This document shows, piece by piece, positions 39,317 through 51,300 of a DNA stretch of 64,000 nt. Source of the DNA: Theristus sp. LFF4_11 (taxonomy: Eukaryota > Nematoda > Chromadorea > Monhysterida > Xyalidae); the NCBI GenBank assembly GCA_030248135.1, contig JASANC010004587.1, forward strand, positions 1 through 64,000. Direction: 5' to 3'. A program made the translations under genes and the position numbers. Positions within the stretch are counted from its first letter, which is position 1. Each line of letters opens with the position of its first letter. The notes beneath the pieces were generated by a model. The model was not told the origin of the DNA and searched no databases. It worked only from the letters and a program-made list of their open reading frames with translations.

Positions 39317-42300
39317 ATGAACATAAACATGCTGTCGCCCGGTGCACGTGCTCGATTTGACAACGTGAACGCTTGCTTGTCGGAGGAGGACACTGAGGAG
39401 ACGAAAAGTGACGACGGTGAGTTTTTGGCTTTCAAAAATTTTACAGGAGAGCAGCTGGATCCGTTTCCGTTCCGTTTTTTTTATTTCGCTTTTCCGATTC
39501 ACAATTTTCTTTGAAAGCAAATCAAAAGAAAGCAACTGTGCGATTCAGTGAGTGGAGTCTGAGAAAATGCATCACAACAAATTTTTCCATGGGGATGAAA
39601 CAGATTTTTCATTATTTTTTAGAAACAAAAAAACTGTTCAAAAGAAATTTACTAAGTTACCATACCATCACTAAACCGTAATCATAAAACCTCAAATTAA
39701 ACAAAAACTTATTGCTGCAGCTCCCGAACCGATGCGCGGTTACTTGCAAAAATGGACGAACTACATCCACGGCTGGCAGAAGCGGTATTTCATTCTCGAG
39801 GACGGCACGATGTCGTACTACAAATCGGAGAACGACACCACGGTCGGCTGTCGCGGCGCTGTCGCCGTCGCTAAGGCGATGATGCATGTGAGCCGGTGGT
39901 TTTTTGGGTTGAGTTTTTTAAGGGGTCGTTTGGTAGGGCACGGACTAGCTAGGCGGGTGGGAGTGGGACTAGGGGTGGTAAAAAACGTTTTTTTTCAAAT
40001 CCATGTATATAAAACGGTTTTTTATACCGCGTCCGGTTCTTTATACCCGGTTTTTTTACCGACCCAGTATTTGAAGAATCTTGTGATTGCGACAATTTCT
40101 GGTACTCTGATTTTACGCAAACCGCTGAATAATGAGTAAAAGACCACAATTCTAGCCAGAAACTGTATGTGTTTCAATGGAAACGTATCCCAATCTTGAT
40201 TTTATTTGAATCGGTGGCGCTTAGAGAGAATGCAGCATCAGAAAAATTATCAGATGCGAGTTTAAAACAAAAAAACTAACGCAAGACAGATTGGTATTTG
40301 AAACAGCAAGGAATGTGATACATGCAAATCAATTGAACTGACACGATCGAGAGATATGTAACTGCACAACAATTTCACCGCGTTTCTAAATAAAAGATCA
40401 CCGAAAGACAAAAAGAATCACGAACCCGCACAGACGAAAGAAGTGAACCAAGAACAAAATTGAAAGAGCAAAAAAATCAGATGGAGATTCGGGTCACTAT
40501 CATCAGTACAACAGCACGACGACATCACCAACAAAACTTTGAGCAATTTCCGAGTTCAAAGACACAAAATTTCAGGAAATTTGACTGAATAAAAATAAGC
40601 AATTCACCCGATTTTTGTCTATTCATCATCATCATCATGAGTATCATCAATGCAGCCGTCACCATCATCATCAGTGAAGTCGTCATCAGAGCTGTCCACA
40701 CAATTTGCCGATGCAAGCGCAGCAATGTTCTCAGTGGCAGCAGCTGACGCTGCCGACGGGGACTGCGAATCCGTGCTGTCGCAGTTTGACAGCAACGATT
40801 CCGTGCTGTTGCCAGCAACACTTGACACGGGTCTCAGGGTGCTTTATTTATACCAAGAGCGTGAATTGTGTTCTCCGGAACATCAAGTTATGAAGTGGCG
40901 AAAATGAAAATTGAAATGGACATGCGGAATACAGTGCATTTTGAGTGATTTCAAAAATTGAAAGTTGGGTCCTTCGGCGGTATAAAAAACCGGAAAAAAA
41001 CCAAAATTTACGCGGTAAAATATCGGTAATTTATTTTGGCCATTTTTTGGCGCTGGTATAAAAAACCGTTTTTTATACCGTTTTTTATACCGAAAAAAAC
41101 GTTTTTTATACCGACCCACCCCTAAGTGGGACTGTGGGAGAGAGTTCATTCACTTATTGAGATTAGCAAAACCGTTCATGGAAATCATGGTGGATTCAAA
41201 AATTTATCTCTCAGTCTCGACTAACGGATTGCGAAGCGTTCGGAGTCGAGGCTTACAGAAATTCCCAGAAGTTTCTGAGAGTGAGTACGTGTCTTGCACA
41301 CTTAGGCTTTCCAACTTCCAAGTCCATGAGAGAAAATCAATATTGGAATTCTCCCTGAAATCAATCATGTTTTGGTCAAACGGTTCGTTTTTGTTCATTT
41401 GAAGCGCTCATTCATGTCGTTTGTGTGTTGTTCCCTTTTTTCGTGTCCAAGGAAGACGTAAGTTCCATACAGAACAAGCTGGTCATCCACAGCTAACAAA
41501 ACGAACGTATCAAATTCATGTTCCAAAATGCCATTTACACGTTCCAGTGGTTTTGTCACCACATAAAATTGCTAAAAGCTAAAAAAATGACTATCTATGC
41601 AATATAACACTGTCGATAACATTTGCAGCGTCCGCAGCAATATATTTTTTTGCTGTCATCGTTTGCATTCGCGTATTTTTTAATTGCGTAGTTGTCGCGA
41701 CAACAAATCATTGATTGTGTCGACTTGATTGACGTTCGTTCGTGCGCTCAGAGAACTGAACGGTGCGGAGAATAAAAGGACTCACTGCATGTCAGGAAAA
41801 ATACAGTACCGGCTTGACTTTCAACTAGGACAAACTAGCTGCATGGCCATATTGGCATCGCATTCCATTTTGTCGTGTGTACAGTATGGCAAAATAAATA
41901 AGGCACACCTTGGGGAATTAGTCGCAGACTAGGATTGCCAAGAATGGCAAGATAATTTGCAATCGTGTGTGCAAGGGAGAAAGAATTTGGAAGTGTGTGC
42001 CGCGTGCGGCACATCTGGAAGAATCATGCGGCACATTTTTGAAAGCATCATTTCACAATTTGATGTGTGGTTGCTATGGTTCGTCATGTGGTTATTTCCA
42101 ACCAACCAACACATCGTATTCAAATTATGCAGCTGACGACCGAGCAGAATTACAAGCTGCTTGTGTTTGGTTGGACGTGCTAGGCATTACCTAACAGCGT
42201 TTTTCGCACTTCTTCAACAGATTTTTTTGAATTCAACGTTTTTTTCCTGTAAAATGCAGCTAAACGAATTGTTCTTGTTGTGAAATTTAATTCAAACAAT

Positions 42301-45300
42301 TATTATTTCAAAAAAAACAAGCCGTGTTTCATCGTAGAGATCACACAAAAATTCAATCAAGGTTGATCTTTTTGGAAAATTGCAATAATACTAAACACAA
42401 AAATACATATGTGGCGCGACGGCTTGTTTGATTTTTGCACCTGGTTTCAATTTTTTTCAATATGTTGCAACAAAAATAAGTCAGAAAATAATTACATTTT
42501 GGAAGCATGCAGGCTGGTTTTGCAGTAGTTCGTGAAAAAAAAACCCTGAACGTTCTTGTGTTTTGGTTTTCGATTTTGTCAGGGAGCAAGACAAGAGCAT
42601 TGTCGTCCAGTGTGATGTGACTGACACGTGCAAAATATGAAACGTGTGTTTGTGAATCTTTTTCGTAAACCATACGTGTAAAAGCAAAAGTGTGAATATG
42701 TAGAATGATGTACTGTGAAGTTTCACACGACACATACATGTACACACAGACGTCACGTCATAACATGATTTTGATTCCCTGAAAATATTTGCAATGAAAC
42801 AAACCGTGCAGCATCTGAGTATTGATTGAAAGTACGTGAATCGGAGATAAGTGACCTTGCAAAGTTGCTCTCGTCTGGGTGGAGAAATTCGAAATATCAT
42901 GCGTTTCATGCTCATTCTTAACTTGGCACGTTATTTCTCAGTTGATACCGTATTACCTCTAATAAACCCCCATGGGGGTTTATTTCTTCAGCGACTTCTG
43001 GGGGTGGGGGTTTATTTTTGGGGGGGGGGGCTTTATTTTTGGGGGGGGGGGGTTTATTTGGAAACCATTTTTAGGAGTGGGCAAAATGGCAAAAATACCT
43101 TCCATGGCAGGAAGGAAGTCGCAGAAACTTCTACTATACATAGAAATTTCCTTTTACAACAGCCTTTTGTAATGAAATTACCATTAACTCATCCATTTGG
43201 GGCCTTTGGTAGCACAATTTCATCATTTTCACTGCAACCAGCCACTGAATTCGCTGGGTATGTGTTTCAAACAGGTTTCAATAATCCCCCATGGGGGATT
43301 ATTTTTGGGGGGGGGGGGATTATTTGGAAACTTGTCAAGGGGGTGGGGGTTTATTTTTGGGGGGGGGTTAATAGAGGTAATACGGTATGTAGAATTTTTA
43401 CATTTTACCATCTTGGTTTGAATCCTAAGACCCATTGGACCGCATCTTCTTGCTGGAGTGGCTATATTTGCAGCTACGCGACTGCTATAATTTATTTTTC
43501 GCTTCACATTCAGTTCGTTTTCGTTTTCAATCGTTCTTTCTTCTTGTTCAAAAATCAAATCATTGGCGTGTGTGTGTTGGTTTCATTGTCAGAGAACGAA
43601 AGTGACTGCGGTAACTGTATTAACATATCCAACTAGCTGATTGGTTGGTTGATGCATGGGTTCTATCCTATGCAAACTCCGCCTCCACAGCAGCCCATGC
43701 ACAGAATGCATGCATCAACCAATCAGCTAGTTGGATATGTTATTGAGTCAGACTACTTTCCAAAAACATAGGTGAAAGTGAAAGCAAGGTGATAAGGTAG
43801 GTGCGCGTATTTTATTACTCATAGTCGCGGGATTAGTGAACAAAAGTTCTTTCAAGTGGCGAAAAACAAGTGTCATATTTTTTCAGCACTTTGTTGCTGA
43901 GAAATGCACAGTTTCACAGGTTCTTCTAGTGAGCGCTATGTTCATTCTGTTTCTTTTTGTTTGTCGCTTTTTTGCAACTTTTCTGTCGTTTCGGTTGCTT
44001 GTCGGTTTCTGATTGGTCGTGCATGGATGATGCAGCGAGCTACAGTGTTTTTTGTGCTCTATTGATGCGGTGACACAAAAACACTGTGAAATGAGTCAAA
44101 ACTAGGTTTCAAATATGTTTTCAGTGTGTGCCATTTTGCTGATCCAGTACGTTAAGGATGAAGAAGAACAAGAATGATAATGAAAAGCTCACATGACGAG
44201 CACGAGTTTTTTTTTCTCTCTCACTTTTTATCTCTCTTCGAAGCAAAATAATCATTCGCAGCTTTCTCGATGTTTTTTTTTTGAACCAGACAAAACATTT
44301 TCTGCGCTCGCTGCACGGACACGTTCCCAGCTTATTGGCTGGCCTTTGTGTTCCTTATCTGTTTTACCGTTTTATTATGTTTCGGTAGTCCCGCGCGCGC
44401 GCGCGTTTCTGTTCGGGTTTGAAAAAATCAACAACCAGCGCTGGTGTTTTGTTCAATTCTATTTGGTGTTTGTTCTTTTTTTCTGATAATTTTACTTGAA
44501 TACTGTTAGATAACGTTCATTGATTGTTGGCTTGGTGTTGCTTACTGTTAGACAACGTTGATTGGTTAGTGCTTGTGGTTCGGGGGTGCCTAATTCGCTG
44601 ATTACCTGCTGATTTGAATTGTGTCAATTAGCGCGCGTGATGCAGCCAATCAGCAAGTGAGATGATTTCATCATTTGAAAACACTGAATCACCACACACG
44701 CATTTTCATGTTCCCAGATTTCATATTTTCAAACATTTTTTTCTGAAGCAAATGCATGAAAATGGATAAACTTGATAAACACCAGCGCATGTTGACAATG
44801 AAACGTCGCATACAGCAGTTATTACATCGAAAACAGAAATCTCACCACGGACAGGTAATTTCATGAACCTGTACCATATTGCAAACAGTTATTTTATAAG
44901 ACAAAATTGAGACAAACTGCTCGGTTCGGTTTTTTTATTTTAAAACAATTTACATGGCTTATCGCATCACGTACAACAAGCAGCCTGACGCAGCATTCAT
45001 GAAGCAGTATTTGGTGACACACACACCGGCACGCGTCGCCAATTATTATCTTTCATTTTGGTCCCGGTTCTCTATGCCTTTGCACACAGGGATAGGAAAA
45101 ACGTTTCAAGAATCCGCGGGAATTCAAAATTGGGTTACGGTAGCTGACGAAAGACGTCGGATGACGTCATGCGTCTGGTTTGGTGTCCGGCTTTTCCCCA
45201 ACGCGTGAAACTTTTGTGCACGCGGTCTTCCTGTAACGATAATACTGCTCCATGAATGCCACTGGACACATCACTACCGTTTTGCCTCTGCGAGTTTTAT

Positions 45301-48300
45301 CAATTACGAAATACGAATGCTGACATCCTCTTCCATGTTGCTGTTGCGCGACCCGAAAGCTGATTGGTTGATCATCTTGCGAGACTGTATGGCGTGTAAT
45401 TCGGTGTACGGTATGGCCGATTAAACATGGCAGCTTTTTCCAGGGTTCAAGGAGCGCGCGAAATTTGAATGAAAGAAAAAAACCGTTCAGAAACCACATT
45501 GTGTGCCAAATTTGACGCGTTTTTTAAACTAAATGGATTATCCGCGCTGTTCTGTTCATTCTTTCTCCCTTACACACATGATTGGGAATTATGTTGGCAT
45601 TTTTGAAAAAGACAACTCCTAGTCTGCGACTGATCCCGCCTTCATGGACTGCCTCATTTATTCGGCCGTACTGTACCATTCTGCAAAGCGAGTTTCGGTG
45701 TGCGGCGCACCGCATAGCGGCAGCAATGTGCACCACCACGGTACACCACAAAACCGTTGTGTGGTTTGGTGTGCGGTGTTTGAAAATTGGTCGACAAAAA
45801 AAACAGAAATTTATACCACGCAACTTTCATAAAATCATAATACACAATGGTGAACTGATTGGCTGTGCACAAATGACCGCTCCTTTCAGTGCTGGTGTGG
45901 TCGTTGTTTAACAGCAAGCTGATTGTTCACCAACCGGTGCGGTGTAGCTAATCAGTGTGTGAAATGTGAAGTTTATTTTTGCAAATAAACATCATGTTCA
46001 ACTTTTCACAAAATCTCCAGGGTAATCACAATGATGAGTGCCGTTTTGACGTGTCCGTAAATGACTCGGTTTGGTATCTCAGAGCGAACAACTCAACTGA
46101 ACGCCGACAATGGATGGAGGCGGTGGACTCGTTCAAGGTGGTTTATTGTATCTGCATCTTGTTTTGTGACTTGTCACACAGGTGATGGATATGAGTTCGG
46201 TTTTGTGTTTGACGCGGCAATTCAAAATGGACTCACAGTTGTTGTGACACCGGTTGGCGAAATAGAAACTAGCCGTTTTGAATTGTTTCGTTCACGATGA
46301 AACTGCGTTTATTTTCCATTCGGGCCAATTTTCTTCATTCGTTTTGCACTTCATATTGCTCAAACGTAAGTGTCAACGATGTTTTTCACATTTTCTTCAC
46401 TATGTTTTTTTAGTCCGAAAGTGGTTATGGCAGTCAAGGTGATCTGAGACGGCACGGCTCGACGCTTTCGTTGACGTCGACGCGCAGCACCGCCAGCAGC
46501 TCGTCGTATAAGGTTGTTTTTTGGTTTGGGTTCTCGCTTGTGGCCTGGCGATTTATATGCACACCTCAGTACTTTTCGAGTCATCAGAGGGTTCTACCTA
46601 GGAACGATTTCACTCAAGCTGCGCCTTGAGCATAACAATAGGATAAGGAATTTTTTATTGGAATATGAAGAAACATTCAAGACGAATCCGAATCGAACTG
46701 TTTTGTATGCTCCACTTTGAGAATATGGCACAAACAACAAGCGTGCTCTGACGAAAACTTATCAGAGCCCAGTCGAGAGAGTGGTAATTTTAATTGTGCT
46801 TGTCCATTGTGCACTTCACTGATCGTACGTTGACTTGTAAAGAAACGTCAACATTGGCCAATCGACAGTGAACCATTCATAATGACTCGATTATTATTTT
46901 TACTGACAGAAAGTTCGAAATTTGCGCGAGAAGATCGCGGAGCTCGAGACGTTTCGTGATCTCGTCTGTCGTCAGGTGGATAACTTGCAACGCCATTTCG
47001 ACCAGCTGGCGGCTGGACAGAATGGTGAGTTTCGTGCGGTTTTGGGAACCATTCTCGCACTTTCATTTTTAGTCGGTTACTCGTTTGCTTGTTTTTTGTA
47101 GATCTACTATAAATGAACTGTTCAAAAGTAGTGTAACCGTGACGTGACGACGTGTTAAATCAATCATTTCGGAGTGGCAGCTAAAAACACGGCAAAAACT
47201 GTTGAAAGTCCAACGCAAAACTAAAGTTTAGCCTATCGGTGTACTGCATCTTGTTTGAGGCTGCTTGTTTCAAGCGTAATTAGTTGCAGCTTGCGCATGC
47301 AAAAGTGCATGCTACTCTGATGACAGTTGTCGTGTTATCAATTGCGGTAGTTTTGTGACAGATAGCTTGGTTAGCTGCCTGTTAGCGGGCATGCTAGCCC
47401 GAACCAAATACTAATATGATACTTTTATCAATAATTCATGAGCATGTCCGGGAAAGCAATGCCTGAACCTCCCCCACCACATTACGAAATTTAGTAGCCT
47501 TGGCTACCATGATGCAAACCCCGACCCAGCCAATCTATTGTTAATTGAGCTTTTTTGTGCTCAAATTCAAAACTTACTGTCAATTTGAACAAGTGAAATT
47601 GCATTCGAGCAGAGTTTGCATAGACTTTCGAGTTTTTTACAAAAAAATAAAATAGAGCGAGAGCGTTGATTCCAGTCGTCTATCCATCCACTTCCAATCG
47701 CTAACGGAGTTTTGTGGCACTTTCGGATTTCTAGAACCGTTGAAAACAACGTTAAAATGAATCAAATAAAACAACCTGACTTCCAGCGTGCATCGCCGCG
47801 TCGAAACCATCGTCGATTTCGCAGCACAGCGAGAGTGAACTGATCGATTCAACGGAGACATTGACCGATCACAACAATGGCACCAGCTGTGAGCCATCAG
47901 TGACGTCCTCGATGTCCTCGACAATGACGACCGCGAAGAGTGCCTTGATCAGTTCGTCCAATTCAAGTTCGAGCTACTATTCGACTGGCGAGCCGATGCC
48001 TGTTGTGAAACTGCATTATAGTGCGAATGTAAGCGCGGCGGGAAACCGGGTGTGTGTGTGTGTGTTTGTGTCGGGGAGCCCCGTCTGTAGCGTTTTGTTG
48101 TTGTCGCGTCTGTAGCGCAGGTGTAGAGCTTCTGTCTACCGTTCTGTGGGGGGCCCGGGGCAGTATTTTCCGTTTCCGGCGGAGTTTGGTTTTTTTATGG
48201 TTTCCGGAACCGGTGCGTGAGCAAATAACTGAAAAAAAGCGCTCGATCTCGGCTAGACATGGCGCAGAAACAAAAAAATGTTTTTTTTTTCAAGGTTTCT

Positions 48301-51300
48301 TTTCTTATCGAATCACGTTCACCCCACAGCCCCCATCCAACAACCAAGCGAACAGCGTTCCATCGATGGAGTCGATTGATTTTCGCGGCGAAGCGCTGAC
48401 GTTCAAAGCGACAACGGCCGGCATTGTGGCGACGTTGACGCACTGTCTCGAGCTGATACAACAGGGCGAGGACGTCTGGAGACGGCGACTCGACAAGGTG
48501 AGTCGCGTTTTTTTTTGGAAGTTTTGGGCGAATTGTGACGTTTCAGATGATGAGTTCGGCAGAAGTTGGCTCTAAAGGCGCGTTTAGCAATTAGTTTTTT
48601 GTGCGTACGCACGGACACGACACGTAAAAAATGGCCACGCGATTTAGAAATCGTGTCGTGTGTGCTATCTTAATGCATTACGGACACGATTAGTTTGCGC
48701 ACGGGATTTAGAACGACGTTTGTGCGTACGGACGAAAAACTAAATGGTGTTTCCGCCTTAAACGCGGTGAGCTCATTGTGGTTGTTGGGCACCACCACAG
48801 CGTCAACATTTTTAGGTTGTGTGACGAAATAACAAAATCAAAAGATTGTTGTCAACGATAAAATTGCCGCAAGTTGGTGCCAACGGCCATAATGTCGAGG
48901 TCACATAATTGCTTGAGGTCACATAATTGCTTGAGGTCACATAATTGCTTGAGGTCACATAATTGCTTGAGGTCACATAATTGCTTGAGGTCACATAATT
49001 GCTTGAGGTCACATAATTGCTTGAGGTCACATAATTGCTTGAGGTCACATAATTGCTTGAGGTCACATAATTGCTTGAGGTCACATAATTGCTTGAGGTC
49101 ACATAATTGCTTGAGGTCACATAATTGCTTGAGGTCACATAATTGCTTGAGGTCACATAATTGCTTGAGGTCACATAATTGCTTGAGGTCACATTGTTAG
49201 AAATCGTTGTAAAACTTCGAACGGAATATTTCACACTTGTTTCTATCATTGTTTCTATCACTAGTTGTTTCTAGTTGTTTCTATTATTTTTCAATAAAAC
49301 CGTTTTTTCATGAAAAAAGTTGAAGGAGATCGAGCGACGTCGCAAATCGGACGACCAGAGTAAACAGCTCGAGAAGCAGATTGAAGAGTTGCAGCGATTG
49401 CAGCAGCGCTTGACTGGCGGGCCTGATTTGGAGGTTGGTTTTGCGAGACTTGCCTGTTGTTGTTGCTTTGTTTGCATCTAAAGTGGTTCAAGAGGGGCAC
49501 ATCACTGATGAGGCCACCCCTCTTCTGCATATGATGTAGGCCAGGCCGAAATGCAGAGAACCATTCTACAATTTGGTTGATTTGACGACTTGTTTCTTCA
49601 GAATGGTTGGTCCGCGAGACGCAATACCATCTGTAATTGGTTGAACTGCGTTCGAATTGATTTCGAACAAAACTGTGGTTGTTGTTTATTTGAGGAACAC
49701 ATCGCCGATGAGGCCACTGCTTTTCAGTTTCGCTGATGTTGGCAGGACGGCAATACAGCGAACCATCGTATTATTAGCTTGATTTGAATTTTATAGGAGG
49801 GCCCGAACAGCACGCTGGGCGAGGAGGAGTGGCACGACGCACTGGACGCGCAGTTGGAGCGACAGAACTTGGAAGAGGAACGGGTGAGAAAACGGGCGAT
49901 CATGAGTGAAACACTAGAATCGCATAGATTTTGCGAATGGCTCTGTCATTGGCTCCACTGCGTGTGGATCACTGGTTTCTTTGTGTAAATCGAAAGTCCC
50001 CCGGTTAGAAAATTTCACCACAAACAAACTACAAACGCGCGCGCACGGCATACGATATTACGGCAGCGTGCATATGTCAACTACCGTATTAGTTTACCCC
50101 CATTAAACCCCCCCCCACCATTAATCCCCCCCCCAACCAATAAACCCCCACCCCCACGACAAGTTTTCGGATAACCCCCCCACCACCAATAAACCCCCTT
50201 CCCTAAAAGTCGCTGACGTACTAATCCCTCATGGGGGTTTATTGGAGGTAATACGGTATCTGTGCCTGTGTGTTTGTTTGTTTGTTTGACTGTATAACAA
50301 ACGTACGATACAAAAATGCGTCACCATTCGTTGCCAGGATTGTGCGGCCCAACCAAACCCTTTTTTTATTTTATAAAAATTGTTTTTTTTATTTCATTCA
50401 GCTCGAACGACTCCTGTCGCAGTCCAGCTCGGATGAAGCGCCGAGTCGGCCGACGCCGTCGCACGTGCAGCTCAGTCCGAAGCATCCGCTCTTTGCGGAG
50501 GTGTGGAATTTAGAGACTTTCATTCGCGATTAATTTCGCATTCCTTCTTCAGATTATTAGTTTTTTTTGTCGCTGACTCAAGGGATGGCTGCACTCAAAT
50601 CCAATGTGGTGTGAAATTTGGTGGTGCGGTGTTGCACGTTGCTGCGAATCTCGTTTTTGTGTTGTGTTGTGCGTGCGCGCGCGCCCGCATGGCTGCAAGC
50701 GCACCACACCACACATCGTCGTTGCGTTCATGAATGCACCTCAACCGTGCCGTAGTCGAAAACGCTTCTATTTCTCAGGTTGATCGCATCACGAAAGAGC
50801 AGCTGCATTACGCGAAGACGGGCGTCGAAGACGGCAACTGGCAGTTGTTCATGGTGGATGGCGAGATGAAAATGTACAAACGAGAGATTGAGATTGATGG
50901 CATCATGAATGATCCGTTGAAAGCGACGCATTGCGTTCGGGTACTGTGTCGGTTGCTTTGCTTTTCTTTGAAACACCCCCCCCCCCTTCTCCGCCGATTT
51001 CGGTAACGGGTATAATGCGAAAATGTTTATGGTGCAGCAAGCAATGCCGAACTGAAATAAAAGACAGATATGAAAATATGTACGGTCTTTTTGGACAAGA
51101 ACTTTAATGCCTTTACTTTTGTTTGTTTAGGGTGTCACAGCACGCGAATATCTACACTATTTTTACGAAGCCGATTACAAGCTGGATTGGGACAGTAGGT
51201 TTCATTTGAAATTTAGCCGTTGTTCAAAGATTTTCAACAAAAGTGCTCCAAAATCGATTAAATTTCTTCAAGTTGAATCTTGAATTAATTAAATATTTCT

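Noticed and set aside
42851..43636. 261-codon frame
   Set aside because: It runs through a TACCGTATTA MITE with poly-G tracts; no domain and no codon pattern like the real exons.
48897..49196. CRISPR-like array
   Set aside because: Repeats are contiguous with no spacers and the genome is eukaryotic; it is a minisatellite.
48812..49261. 149-codon minus-strand and 108-codon plus-strand frames made of six-residue repeats
   Set aside because: They are products of an error-free 18-bp tandem repeat, which leaves several frames open; it lies in a CERT intron.
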